Assembly (NCBI GenBank): GCA_029721435.1
Contig: CM056588.1
Span: 40,255,430 to 40,319,429 of the forward strand
Direction: 5' to 3'
Source of the DNA: Gymnothorax reevesii
Taxonomy: Eukaryota > Chordata > Actinopteri > Anguilliformes > Muraenidae
DNA length: 64,000 nucleotides
Each line of letters starts with the position of its first letter. Position 1 is the first letter of the stretch. Positions 1 to 11,960 of this stretch are shown piece after piece. The notes under the pieces are model-generated. The model was not told the origin of the DNA. It saw only the letters and a program-made list of their open reading frames with translations, and made no database searches. A program made the translations under genes and the position numbers.

Positions 1-1174
1 TCAACATGGGAAAGACAAAGGAACACACCATTCAAGTAAGGCAGATGTGTGTCGACCTTCACACGTCAGGCAATGGCTACAAGAAAACAGCCACTCACCT
101 ACATCTGCCCATATTTACTGTCAGAGGAATCATTAAGAAGTTTCAAAAAAGTGGAACAGTGGTAAACAGTTCTTTTGCCACCACGCACAGTGAGGCGGAT
201 AAGAATTGCAACAAATGGTTGCATCTTGGGGTCACAAAGTCTCCAAAACAACCATCAGGTGCTATCTACATGCCAACAAACTGTTTGGGAGGCATGCACG
301 GAAAAAACCTTTTCTCACTCGCAATCATTAACGCAAACGTCTGGAGTTTGCTAAGCAGTACTGGGACTTCAACTGGGACCGTGTGTTTTGGTCAGATGAG
401 ACCAAGATAGAGCTTTTTGGCAACAAACACTCTAAGTGGGTCTGGTGGAACACAAAAGATGAGTATGCAGAAAAGCACCGCATGCCCACTGTGAAGTATG
501 GGGGAGGGTCGGTGATGCTGTGGGCCTGTTTCTCTTCCAGAGGCCCTGGGAACCTCGTTAGGGTGCATGACATCATGAATGCTTTGAAATACCAGGACAT
601 TTTAAATCAAAATCTGGTGGCCTCTGCTGGAAAGCTGAAGATGGGTCGTCACTGGGTCTTTCAGCAAGATAATGACCCTAAATATGTGGCCAAATCTACA
701 CAGAAATGGTTCACCAGACACAAAATCAAGCTCATGGCCATCTCAGTCCCCAGACCTCAACCCCATTGAAAACCTGTGGAGTGAGCTGAAGAGGAGAGTG
801 CAGAGGAGAGGACCCAGGTCACTGGATGATTTAGAGAGATTATACAAAGAGGAATGTTCGAAGATCCCTCTTTTTGTATTCTCCCATCTTGTGAAACATT
901 ATAGGAGAAGATTAGGTGCTATTTTGCTGGCAAAAGGGGGTTGTACAAAGTATTAACATCAGGGGTGCTAATAATTGTGGCACACATGATTTGATGTAAA
1001 ATAATTATTTCTTAATGTGGGATTTTTTTCCCACTGAATAAATGCACTTGAATTAAAGGTTGGATTTTCCTCTTTTTTTTATTGTGGTCCCATATTATTT
1101 AGAAAAATACTGAATTTATTAGACGCTAAAGAACACATCTTAACCAGGGGTGCCAATAATTATGGAGGGCGCTG
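1..1174 (+). mobile_element. Tc1-like DNA transposon, 5' end cut by window edge
   Basis: The 3' terminal repeat ends at 1174 with a GGGTGCCAATAATTATGG core followed by a TA (1175-1176), the expected Tc1 target. A second diverged copy of the same word (GGGTGCTAATAATTGTGG) lies about 185 bases inside, near 960-980. That matches the IR/DR architecture known for fish Tc1 elements. The 5' repeat is outside the window. The sequence to the right (from 1177) is the middle of an LTR found elsewhere in the window, so this transposon inserted into an LTR. Confidence 0.9.
6..956 (+). pseudogene. Tc1 transposase, frameshifted
   Basis: Three overlapping reading frames together cover a Tc1-family transposase. 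Frame one (6-410) starts MGKTKE and holds the paired-like helix-turn-helix DNA-binding part. Frame two (383-769) holds the first catalytic block, read as FWSDETKIELFG, and the central QQDNDPKY block. Frame three (672-956) holds SPDLNPIENLW with the final catalytic Glu and the C-terminus. The family normally encodes about 340 residues in one frame, so at least two frameshifts separate this copy from an active one. It would cut and paste its element at TA sites; here it should be inactive. No introns are expected or seen. Confidence 0.9.
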
Positions 1175-1176
1175 TA

Positions 1177-1858
1177 TGCACAGAACTCCTTGACCGGAGC
1201 CGTATGTTTGTCCTTCGGATTGTCTATGTTTGTCCTTCGGATTGTTCCCTGTCCGCGTTTTGGCTTTTGCCTATTTCATGTGATTAGGTTCTCCCTCTTG
1301 TTCCTCCCTCTGTAATTAGTCTCATTTCCAGCACCTGTGTCTGTGTAGCATGTGAATCACATGGAGTGTATATTAGGAGTCTTTTCACAGCACTTCCTCG
1401 TCAGATCGTTTCCTCCGTCTTCCTGTGCCTCGCCTCTCTCGCCTTGATTTCTTAGTGATACTTTTCTGACTGGATCGTCCGAGTTTTCAATTTTGGGCTT
1501 CGTAATTTTGGATTTATTGTTGCATCTGTGTTTTTTGACCCTTTTTCTGCTCGACCTCGATCTATAATTGCTGCCCAGGTTACAGTTGGGATTACGCCCA
1601 CTGGATTTTGGCTTTGCTTCTCTGATACACCTGTACCTGTGAACCAGTCCCATTTCTGTCCGACAACGAGTACTGTGATTGCTGCCTTGGTTTTTGATTC
1701 TATTTTTGCCCAACTAGATTGTGATTTTTTTTTTTTTTTGGAGTGTGGACTTTGTACCTTTTGCCTTCAGCCCTGCGGGGGTTTTCCCCCTTTATTAATA
1801 AAATCAAATCTACTGCGTTGCATGGTTCTCGTGACTGGTTCCTGATTGCACCATCACA
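1177..1858 (+). mobile_element. LTR family A, copy 1 (3' part, interrupted by Tc1)
   Basis: This matches the 3' half of the LTR seen complete at 3588-4829 and 52709-53918: the CTGTCCGCGTTTTGGCTTTT word, a purine-poor transcribed part, an AATAAA signal near 1797, and a terminus reading CACCATCACA at 1858. The 5' half must lie left of the window, beyond the Tc1. No gag or pol follows it. Confidence 0.75.
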
Positions 1859-2887
1859 GTCCCATTAAAGTTAATCTAAACAGTGGCATTGGTAGCTCCA
1901 GGAAGTGGCATGCCGAGGGTGGTGCAAAACTTTATTGAAAGTTATGTGTTAGTGTTTTTGTTAGTTATTATAATGTATTAGTGTCATTGAGTTACCAAAT
2001 GTCTTGCTTCACTCAAATTTTCCTGAGTCTATGTGACACAAATACTAAGTTATAAAGCCTAAATAGGCTCATGCATAACAGGAAAAATTTGGCATTATTT
2101 GTATTCTGCGCATACAGGTTAAAAATGTATTTAGGTTCATTATCTTGTTGAAAATAAAATCCCCCATCCAATCAGCCTCAATGCAGATGGCAATGTGTGC
2201 CTCACAAGGATGTAGGGATACTTCTTTTCCATTTTCATGTTGCCTCAAACCAGTTTAAACAATTTTTAGCATCAATGATCATTGAATGAGCCTTCAATCA
2301 TGCATTCAAGCTGTGCATGAGTCAAAAAATAAAAATTGCGAGACCTTATGAACTATGATTAAAAAGAATGGATGTTTCATACAGAACAGTCACTTGGTGT
2401 CCTTAATTTTGAAGTCTCAGTAATCAGAGAGCATGAAAGATAATTACCACTCATACATGCAAAATAACATGGCAGGCTCTATTGCCCTCTAATGCAGGTG
2501 GTGTTATTCCTCTGGGGGGAGAGAGAAAATGACCTTTTTGACTCACAGAGCCATCACAATAGGAAGTAAAATACTTCATTATCTGCGAAGTGGGTTTTCA
2601 GCTCCAGCCATTTTATCAGAGGGAGCACATTTTACAAGGCTTTCAATTACAGAGAAGGGGCAGCAACAAGACAAAGGAAATGTCAAGTATAATGGAAGCA
2701 TGTTATATTTAGTCATCTAAATCTCTCCTTGTTATTGTGGTGCCATCATCCATTTCTTAGTTTGAAGGCTCTGGTCACATCTTGCTTTTCTAAGCTTGAA
2801 AATTTATACTCATGTCAGTGTCAAACAACATATTAAGTTTGAAAACATTTACCTAAAAAAAAAAACTACTGTGCATTTTCTGCATTA
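1859..2887. other. Non-coding stretch, no gene recognised
   Basis: AT-rich sequence with only short chance reading frames; a 63-codon frame at 2529-2720 has no recognisable domain. I see no repeat ends or RNA gene here. Confidence 0.5.
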
Positions 2888-3040
2888 ACATTTGTTTATT
2901 GTTTATTATGGATCCCCATTAGCCCTCAACGCGGTGAAGGCTATTCCTCCTTGGGTCCAAATGTTAATACTTCAAACCAAAAATATCATACAATGAAATA
3001 CAATCATTACAATTAAGAGACACAAAATAAAAAAAAAGTC
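2888..3040 (-). repeat. Probable LINE 3' tail fragment
   Basis: The text TTTATTGTTTATTATGGATC followed by CCCCATTAG is a common 3' end of fish non-LTR retrotransposons read on the minus strand. The coding part is not present. Recognition is from memory of the repeat and is tentative. Confidence 0.45.
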
Positions 3041-3334
3041 ACATCCTGCAAAGCAAGCCATCAAATCTCCTTTATCATTGTTTAATTGAAAAGAAAGATT
3101 TAAATAAGGACTTCTTTGCATTCATCTCAGACGTTTCATTTGTTGTCTTAATGAGGAGAATTAGCTACACCAAAGAAAGGAGAGTTAAATTATCTTTAAT
3201 CAAGAAAAATGACTGAAAACAAATCAAGACTAATAATCCGTTAAAAGGCACGTTTATCACCCTCGCTGCCCTCTGTCCACCGGCCATCACTGTTGATGAA
3301 CTATAATGTTTCTCCTAGACAAGCATTATTTTGC

Positions 3335-3582
3335 TGATCCTGGAACTATGCTTTCACGGCGATATCAGATTGTGCCATAGGCATGAAGATTGTGGGTCTG
3401 GATTTGGTCAGTGTGGAAGTTTCTGCTTTCCTCTAGCAATTCTGTTTTCTTCTCACTGTCCAAAGACATGCATTGTATGTAGGAAACTATTGCCCATCGG
3501 TCGGAGTACTTGAGTGAATAGTACATCATCCCTGCGATAGACTAACGTGCTGTCCAGGGTCCCTGCTGAATCCTGTGATCAG
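3335..3582 (+). repeat. Degenerate tRNA-type SINE, split by LTR copy 2
   Basis: A diverged version of the SINE at 27503-27849. Shared words are GTCCAAAGACATGCA and the CTGTCCAGGGT block. Its tail resumes after the LTR at about 4835-4895 with the AGGAATTAGATGG and GATAGATGAATGG words, so the LTR landed inside it. Confidence 0.65.
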
Positions 3583-3587
3583 TTTTA

Positions 3588-4829
3588 TGTGAGGTATGGT
3601 GCATTCGCAAGAGACAGGAATCCAAAAAACGTATGCCTTTAATGGGGACGGGTCGGAGTCAAAGCCAAAAAACAGGAATTGCCAAGCCACAGTACGAAAT
3701 CCAAAAACAGTATCGACTAGATAGGCAGGGGTCAAAACCAGTAAGACAGAGGTTTTGTTGAGGTACAACAACGATAAGCAAAAAGTTGTAGTCGATGAGC
3801 AAAGCCAAGGGTCATACACAGGGCATCCAAACACAGAAATCGTGGTCATACAAAAATGGAAGGAAATCCAGAAAGGCAAAAACAATACAAAAAGGGCAAT
3901 GGCAAAAATCAAGGTCGGACAATCCAGTAGAAGCGAAACAATATTCAATGGCGTACGAGGCACTCTGCACAAAGAAGTATCGATCAACGTTCTGACAAGA
4001 GCTGTGAGTGAAAAAACTGTTTAAATAGACAAGAGGAAGGTCACATGCTATGCAGGGAACAGGTTAATTGGATCAAACTAATTACAAAGGAATGAACATG
4101 AGGAAGTACCTAATCAGATGAAAAAGGCAAAAGCCAAAACACGGACAGGGATCACAAGACAGCCTATAGACAGAACAAACAGATCTGGTTAGGGATTTCT
4201 AAGTGCACAGAGTGAGTGGCAGACAGTGATTAGACAGGTGCAGAGAATCTGCAAGAAACACAGCAAAGTGACTTGAGTGAAGGCAAGAGGCGGAGACTAG
4301 AACAGGGCGAATGCTGAGAGATCGTTTGTCAATTAGAAGAGTGCAGCTATACAATACCTAGTGCTTGTTAGTAAGTTAGTACTATGTACAATGTTAGTCT
4401 TGGTTAGTAATTTAGCAAAAACAACAAACTGTTAGTATTGGTTAGTAATATACAAAAGTAGAAAAAGCAAGATGAAGAAAGTAAACGAGAATGGAAGGAA
4501 TGGTTGAAACCCAGAATCCATTAAATCACCAGAAAGTGTGGCACGCAGTACTGGGGCTGAGAGCAAACACATGACAGAAGACCAGACAGGGGGAGACAAA
4601 GTGCAATGCATGGTAAAAACAAAAACATGGACCGGAATGTAACTGCAGGAATGGAATATGGCAAAATTCAAAACATGGAAAAACTAAACTAGACAATACA
4701 TGACTAAATCACAATACATAATCCAAGGCATAGACAGACATAGCAAAGATCCAAATACAAACAAGGCAAACAGATCAGGGACATGGCAAAGCAGATCAGA
4801 ATCATGACAGTCAGAGCAGAATCATAACA
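3588..4829 (-). mobile_element. LTR family A, copy 2, complete solo LTR
   Basis: Read on the minus strand it begins TGTTATGATTCTGC and ends ATACCTCACA, a TG...CA unit of 1242 bases. It is flanked on both sides by the same five bases, TTTTA (3583-3587 and 4830-4834), the target duplication expected of an LTR retrotransposon integrase. A TATTTAAAC promoter-like box and a transcribed region with an ATTAAA signal are present. Reading frames inside, such as 3526-3987 on the minus strand, match no protein and are incidental. With no internal region, this is a solo LTR left by recombination. Confidence 0.85.
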
Positions 4830-4895
4830 TTTTACCTCCCACCAGGAATTAGATGGTTAGATAATGAATGATAGGATAGATGAATGGGCAGTTTG

Positions 4896-5002
4896 CATCA
4901 TGTATGACTAATTTTATCCAGAAAAGGCTATCAGAAAGAGTCATGAGAGTGTCAGCTGCAAGATGCTGGAAAGGGCAAATTGAAGAATGAGGTACAAGTA
5001 GA
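4896..5002. other. Short unassigned spacer
   Basis: Nothing recognised between the SINE tail and the next MITE. Confidence 0.4.
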
Positions 5003-5367
5003 GTTGCACTGATCTGACTTTTTCGGTCCCAATACTGATACCAATACCTGGACTTTGGATATCAGCCAATTAAGAGAAACAATGCCAGAGTTTCATTAAA
5101 AAGCTCCTGGCCTCACTGTGTGAAGGATACTGAGATCATTCTTTTACATGAACAGACGGCAAACCACAGGCTTGACATAAAAATTGCTCTTTTAACTTTA
5201 TAAAACAAACTATAGTACAAAACTCCATAAATATAAATAGATTGATACTTATTATTATAATGGTACCCAAAACTAGAAAGTCCGATTGCCACTGAAACTC
5301 TATCCAACTATGTAAGTCAATATCAAACAATATTCAAGATCAGGATCAGCATCATTATCGGTGCAAC
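5003..5367. mobile_element. Short non-autonomous DNA transposon (MITE)
   Basis: Ends GTTGCACTGAT (left) and ATCGGTGCAAC (right) are inverted repeats of each other, and the text beside the left end (TTTTTCGGTCCCAATACTGA) is common in fish genomes. It has no coding capacity. Superfamily is uncertain; hAT is plausible but I could not settle a target duplication. Confidence 0.65.
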
Positions 5368-6846
5368 CTTTGGAACAATTATCAAAACAAGCCTTTCAAG
5401 CACATTGTATCAGACTGTAGAACTATAGCAATGAGTTTGCTGCAAACTTTATTATGTGCCATTTTTGCTCCTAACTTCAGCAGTTTGCCCAACTGTATTC
5501 CTAAACCATGATGTTCATTTTCAAATAAATGAATGATCTCACTTGTAAACAATTAGCGGGTAATGCCTTCATGGGTGGATTTGAACCAGCCATCATTGAA
5601 CTCTAGCTGCAACCAATGCAATGTTCCACAAACTTATTTGAGTATCTGCTCGCCAGTTAGCCTGGTAGGTTTGCACATTTCTGACACAAAAGATGAGACA
5701 TCATTGTTCCCCAGATCCTATGCATTCACTCTCTCATGAAGTGAAGAGTGTTGATGCTAATGGCTCTGCTGTGTCATCAGCCATTTTGTGCTTATTGAGG
5801 AAAACTTGAATCAAGGCTCCCTGGCCTGAGTCATGTTTGTATGGGCCTGCATGTTGGCAGGAGACAAGAGAGCTTGAATGAGACCATGATGTCATCAAGG
5901 CAGCTTTATGAGAGACAGCCAGCACGAGACTGTGGTGTCACAATAGAATGATTGTGTGAGACAGGGTGAGATGATGACATCACACAATTGAGGAGACCAG
6001 GTGGGCTGTCAGAATGACTCCCCTGGAAGAGCTTCCGTGTTTCTTTTCCTTTTCAAAGCCATTATGCATTTTATTCTCGAAATCTCTGGTCCTCTTCTAC
6101 AAATATATCCGTGCCTTGTAACTGCACGAAAGGTGAGCCAGAATGTCAGATACTGCCTCAGTCAGAATAAGCTGCTGCCACCAATGCCACAGTCCTCAGA
6201 AAATGCATCTATTTCAGTGTTACTGATATGCAGGGTGAGATTGAAATCTCTGAAATAAAAAAATAAATGAGATCATGAATAAATCATGACTGACACTGCA
6301 GATTGAAGCCGTCATTGTGCAATTTTTCAGGGGAGCTGAAAAGAACATGGCACAATTTATCCCTCCTCTAATGACCAGAGGAGGGGGGAGAGGAGGGAGG
6401 GGAGGAGGGGTGACGTCATCACCTGGAGAACTTGAAGTGAACTGTTTACTAAGTCAAGGACCCCACTGCCATGACATTTTAAACCAGGCCATTTTTAGCT
6501 CACTGAAGAAGAACAATTTGCCTGCGATGTTTATGCAATGAAAAAAATTGAAAATAACAGTGGAAACGTTGCATGGTTCTTTACATTATGTAATGCAATG
6601 ACTTTTTGTAGGATCAACACACACTCACATTTGATAACATTGAGTGATGAATACTGCATATTTACTTGCACAAGAAGTTGAAAATGGCCGGCTGGCTTCA
6701 ATAAACACGCACAAGCATAAACAGTGCCATTCTAACCTGCACCTTATGCACAACCATCCAAATACACCCCCTCTAAACACCCACACTGAAATACACCTCC
6801 CTCAACACAACCATTGAAAAACATCCCCCAAAACACGACCATTCAA
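5368..6846. other. Non-coding stretch, no gene recognised
   Basis: Only short reading frames are present (for example 5734-5925 minus and 6001-6258 plus) and none shows a domain. A purine-rich GAGGAGGGGGGAG tract lies near 6379-6410. Confidence 0.5.
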
Positions 6847-6847
6847 A

Positions 6848-6871
6848 CCCCCCCCCCCCCCCCCCCCCCCC
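6848..6871. repeat. Poly-C tract
   Basis: Twenty-four consecutive C residues on the plus strand. It may be a polymorphic or assembly-sensitive site. Confidence 0.95.
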
Positions 6872-7110
6872 AAAACACAACCTACACGTGCCAATAAGAA
6901 GAAAAAGAGTTCAAACGCGAAGATTATCAGAGTCATTCAAACACACAGCCCGGAACACGGCCATTCAAGAACCTTCTCTGAAGAAAACATTGAGATGCAC
7001 ACACCAATACACAGCCATTTAAAGCAAGCACATCACTCTTAGCACACCCATTCAAACACAGGAATTCAAACACACACATAATCGCTCTAGTTGAAGCATG
7101 TGTGCACGCG

Positions 7111-7141
<31 letters not shown>

Positions 7142-7175
7142 ACGCACACACACACACGCACACACATTCAAACAC
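7111..7175. repeat. CA/TG microsatellite
   Basis: Nearly pure CA dinucleotides with a few interruptions (CACACTCACACACGCACAC). The frame at 6933-7229 on the minus strand (Cys/Val repeats) is only this microsatellite translated. Confidence 0.95.
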
Positions 7176-7195
7176 ACACAAGCAAACAAAATGCA

Positions 7196-8385
7196 GTGGA
7201 CCACTCAAGCAGCAAACACACAAAGCCATTTACATATAAATGAGCGAGAGGAACCCTGCCTGGCTTTGTGAAGTTTAAATTTTTTATATCCATTACAACA
7301 GGATTATGGCAATCCATTAAAACCTAATAGAGGCTTAGAAATATGGATACTGAGGAGGTTCTTTAAGAAACAGAGTTTGCTGAAGGTACTATTCAAGGTA
7401 CAATAATCAACTACCTTGCTAATATTACAAAACATTTTTACGACAAATGATCTTTTACTGGCAAAAGACCTGGAAATGTATGGCTGATTAGTGGTAAAAT
7501 TTTACATTCCTACAGGTAACCATACAGACAAGGGTTTGTAACATTTGAGGCACTTTTTTCTGAAAATTTTTTCCGAGGGTAACGGCCCATATGATGAGGA
7601 CATGATTCACGCGCAGGTAGATTTTGAAATGTCGCCTGGTAACTGCGATTTGGCTTGCAGTGATGGGACAGCAGCGCATATTCTGTTGGACGCTGCCCAT
7701 TTTTTTTTCCTGTAAGAACTGTTAGTATTTGGACAAGCATCTGCTAAATTTCCTCAAACAGCTTTAAATTTCTTTCAGATGTCCCTCTGTCTTTTTAAAT
7801 TGCTTTTAAAAATCTGTTATGCAAGGTCAAAAGGCTCTTTGAATTTAATTGGATCTGGAGCACAAATAAATAAGTTCACAGGGTAAAAATGAGACAAGGA
7901 CTAATCCTGTCAGAGCTGACGCTGAACTAGATGGAATGATCTCATCACCAATTCATTCAGGAGAAACTAAAGAGAGCAGGTATTATACTGATTACACTCA
8001 GTCCCTTCCCTCTCACACTCTCCTCTAACCTTTCTCTCCTTCTTCCTTACAACCTTCCTTCCAATCACTCGGTCCCTCCTGTTGCATTTAACAATACATC
8101 TCCCCCCAACAATTCAACCCCCCCTCTCTCTTTCTCGCTCTCTTTTTTTAAGTTGATGAACACTCAATCAAGGCAATTGTCAGAGGCAGGAGGGGAAAAA
8201 TTTGATGGTGTGCACAAGGGCCTCATTTTATCATGAAATAACAGATGATCATGAGTATTGATGAGCTTTAGCACTGTTACAGAAATATGCTGGCAGTTCC
8301 TCTGAGAAATTTAACCTCAGTCCTCAAATATTTCTCTTGCAAGAATAAGAACACACTCAAAAATCTATTTTCTCAGCAATAAAAT
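7196..8385. other. Non-coding stretch, no gene recognised
   Basis: Mixed AT-rich sequence with a CT-rich stretch at about 8000-8150. I see no gene, RNA or repeat boundary. Confidence 0.5.
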
Positions 8386-9931
8386 TACAATCCCAATTCC
8401 AAAATAGTTGGGACAAAGTGTAAATTGTGAATAAAATCAAAATGCAATGACATCCAGATCACATTAGCCAATATGTTATTTACAATAGAATACAGATAAC
8501 ATTTCAAATGTTGAAACTGAGAAGTTTATCTTTTTTATCGAAAAAATGAGCTTATTTCAAATTTTCTGGCTGCAACTGGTCTAAAAAAAGTTGGGACACA
8601 GGCAGAAAAGGGCTGAAAAGGCAATTAATATATACGAAGATCAGCTGAAAGAAAATTTAGCAAGTAATTAAGTTAACTGGCGTCAGGTGTGTCACATGAT
8701 TGGCTATAAAAGGGATGTCTTAGAGAGGCTGAGTCTCTCAGAAGTAAAGATGGCCAGGGGCTCTCCAAACTGTGAAGGCTTGTGTAAAAAAATTTTGAAA
8801 TACTTTGAAAACAATGTTCCTCAACGGCAAATTGCAAAGGCTTTGAAGGCCTCATCATCGACACTGCATAACATCATCACATGCCTGTGATCTTCAGGCC
8901 CTCAGACGCCGCTGCATCACTCAACGGCATGATTCTGTCATTGACATTACTAAATGGTCCCAGGAATACTTCAAAAAACCACTGTCTGTAAACATAGTCC
9001 ACCGTGCCATCCACAGATGCCACGTAAAACTCTATCATGCAAAAAGGAAGCCATAGTTGAGCAAGGTCCAGAAGCGCCGCTGTGTTCTGTGGGCCAAGGC
9101 TCATTTAAAATGGACTGTAGCAAAGTGGCAAAGTGTCCTGTGGTCAGACGACTCCAAATATGACATTCTTGTTGGAAATCATGGGCGTTGTGTCGTCCGT
9201 GCTAAAAAAGAGAAAGACCACCCCTCCTGTTATCAGCTTTCAGCTCAAAAGCCAGCATCCTTGATGGTATGGGGATTCATTAGTGCATACGGTGTGGGAC
9301 ACTTGCATGTTTTTACAAGCACCATGAATGCTGAATGGTACATAAAGGTTTGAAAGCAACATATGCTCCCCTCCAGATGAGGTCTACTCCAGGGAAGGCC
9401 TGATGTATTTAAGCAGAACAAAGCAAAACCACATACTGCAGCCATTACAACAGCATGGCATCATAGTGGAAGAGTCCGTGTGCTGAACTGGTCTGCCGGC
9501 AGTCCTGATTTTTCACCAATTGAGAACATTTGGCACATAATTAAACAAAAAGTCCTTCAAAGGAGACCCAAAATTCTCCAGCAGCTGGAAGCCTGTATTA
9601 AACAAGAGTGGGATCAAATTCCAATGGCTAAATTCAAGAAACTTGTCTCCTCAATGCCCAGATGCCTCCACTCTGTGTTAAAAAGAAGAGGGGATGCCGA
9701 ACCATGGTAAACAGGCCCCTGTCCCAACTTTTTTGAGACCTGTAGCAGCCATCGAATTTGAAATAAGCTCATTTTGTGCATAAAATTGTAAAATTTCTCA
9801 GTTTCAACACTTGCTATGTTATCTCTGTTCTATTGTGAATAAAATACTGGCTGGTGTGATTTGAAAGTCATTGCATTTTGATTTTATTCACAATTTACGC
9901 TTTGTCTCATCTATTTCGGATTGGGTTTGTG
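8386..9931 (+). mobile_element. TcMar-ISRm11-like DNA transposon, copy 1
   Basis: The left end reads TACAATCCCAATTCC then AGTTGGGACAAAG; the right end is its inverted match, finishing ATTGGGTTTGT. The inverted repeats extend over at least 60 bases, including the AATAAAATCAAAATGCAATG word on both sides. The group name is from memory of fish repeats with this terminal sequence. Confidence 0.85.
8750..9709 (+). pseudogene. ISRm11/IS630-type transposase, broken
   Basis: A Tc1/mariner-superfamily transposase spread over three frames. At 8750-8880 there is an N-terminal helix-turn-helix part (MARGSPNCEG...RQIAKALK). At 9057-9353 there is the first catalytic block ([11 protein letters not shown]) and [14 protein letters not shown]. 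At 9480-9709 there is SPDFSPIENIWHIIKQK with the last catalytic acid, ending GDAEPW. Frameshifts join the parts and a stop follows the helix-turn-helix segment at about 8888, so it should be inactive. The second copy at 13784-16435 has the same order. Confidence 0.85.
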
Positions 9932-10696
9932 CATTATACAACGCTGATCTCCTCCATTTCATAAATGAATGATATTTATCGCAATGAAACTGACTCTAAA
10001 ACAGACAAAGCCTTTTTTTTATAGGCGTCTCGGTCACCCTCAGATTTGCATCATGAAGAGGTGTCAGACGCCAGATATCCAGAGCCGTAAATCCAGAGCT
10101 CTAAATGCAGCTCTGTAGATATCGGTATTTTATCCTCCTCTAGTGGCTGAACAGAATACAGCAACACCAGTCGCCGAATCACAACAGGTAGCGTGACTTC
10201 TAAAAAAACAGGCCGGTGGATAATCCTCCAAAACTCCATTCAGGGAAGTAAAAATCTTTAAAGTTGGAAGGCAGAGAACCACTCAAGACCCCCGAATGGA
10301 ATACGTTTCCAGGTCCACTCTAATGATTTTTAGAAGGCTGCAAAACGACCACTGGTAACTGAAGCCTGACGTCAACTCTCTGTATCCAATCCCTGGCTCT
10401 CAAGTGGTGAGATAAGGACACTCAGGTTTATAATATTTATCCAACAGGCAAAACTTCCAAGTAGGAAATATTTTTCTATTTGGTTTTTGGCCAGCCTCTC
10501 ATCACTTCGTTTTGCATTTCCTAACAGAAGATAAGCCAAGGCCTTCGTGTTTCAGGGGGGGAGGGAGCCTTTTCATGTATTTTTTTCCTTTAAAAATAAT
10601 AAGACTTAGAATGTTTTCAAACCAAATGCTGGCATTGCTGGAGAACGGCCAAAGAAGGTTTAAGAGTGGTTTCTGTGTCTGAGTGTGGGAGTCTCA
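9932..10696. other. Non-coding stretch, no gene recognised
   Basis: No domain-bearing frame and no recognised repeat. A short T run and a G run lie near 10010 and 10555. Confidence 0.5.
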
Positions 10697-11551
10697 TACC
10701 CCTTTTCCACCAAAAAGAACCTGGTGCTGGTGCCGTGTTGGTGCGAGTGCCAGTGCTTGGTTCAACCCACAAACCTCCCAAGAACCTGTTTGCTTTCCAT
10801 CGCTGAGGAGCCAACTCAGAGCCACGTGATTACGTCACTGTAATTTAAGACCAACAGATCAGGAGATAATAAACTTTGTTCGAGACCTGCGTCTCTCAGC
10901 AGCGCTCAAGTAACGTCTGGCAATACAGAAATACAGTATGGACTGCGGGAAACCACAAATAAAAATTTTAAACTAAAATAATGCTTGTGTTCTATGCTCA
11001 GTAATACTACTATTGTCACTTAGGTTTTATCATTTTTAGTGGGAATAAAAAAGGAATATAGCTCGATTGCTATGATCTCGTACTGAGTTAAGATCACATA
11101 TTGAAAATAATGTGTAATGTATCTTGCATTGTTGTCCATGCATGTTAATCCCAAAACCTTAGGCAGTAACAGGGTGTAATAAAGGAACACGCTATCCATC
11201 ATTTCTCTTCCCAAGGATGCAGGCAGAAGAAATAAATGAGCAACCATCGTATTTCACTCCAACTTCATAAGTTTGAATGATCTAACGTAGTTTTGTTTTG
11301 AAATTCCATTCAAGCTCGCAAATGGTAAGAATTTGCGAAAGCGCATCATGCAGATATAGGACAGATGCTTGTATATTCCAATATTTACTGCGGGTAAATG
11401 CTAAAAATACTTCCACGACCGCTAGTCTTATTGGCCACTGTAATGCCGCAGCCAGGAGCTGGTGCTTAGGCTGTGGAAAACCAAAGAATCGGTGCTACGT
11501 CAGGCTCTGGCTCTGAACCAGCACTGGAACCAGCTTGGTGAAAAAGGGGTA
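10697..11551. mobile_element. Non-autonomous DNA transposon (MITE-like)
   Basis: The left end TACCCCTTTTCCACCAAA and the right end TTGGTGAAAAAGGGGTA are inverted repeats, and further inside ACCTGGTGCTGGTGCC is mirrored by AACCAGCACTGGAACC. Both ends carry TA, possibly the target. Nothing inside codes for a transposase. Confidence 0.75.
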
Positions 11552-11569
11552 ACAGTTTCTCAGATTTGT

Positions 11570-11960
11570 GGAGCCCCAGAGCTAGTGCACAACTCAGAAT
11601 CGGTGAGTCACGGAGCCAGAGCGGGATACTGAATTAGAGAGTCACAGAGCCAGTGGTGGACTCAAAATCAGGGGTTCATAGAGCTAGTGTGGGTCTCAGA
11701 ATCAAGGAGTCACAGAGTCTGTGCGTGTCTCAGAACTGGGGTGTCACAGAGCCAGTGTGGGACTCTGAATCAGGGAGTCACACAGCCGAATAGGAGAATC
11801 ACAGTGCTCAGGCAGGAGACAGAAAAGAGCAGTTACAAAACCTGAACAAGACTCAAACTTCAAGAGTCACAGCCTGTGCATGTCTCAGAATCAGAGCCAC
11901 AGACCCCGGGCAAGACACAGGCCTGAGGAATCAGAGAGCCGAGTGGGGACTTGGACTTAA
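11570..11960. repeat. Degenerate minisatellite, about 40-base unit
   Basis: The phrase CTCAGAATCAGGGAGTCACA followed by GAGCCAGTGTGGGA recurs about six times between 11590 and 11800 with substitutions, then decays towards 11960. It directly abuts the MITE at 10697-11551. Confidence 0.8.

Noticed and set aside
3526..3987. 153-codon minus-strand frame
   Set aside because: Lies inside a solo LTR and is not kept in other copies; hydrophobic only because of T-rich sequence.
6933..7229. Cys/Val-rich 98-codon minus-strand frame
   Set aside because: Translation of the CA microsatellite.
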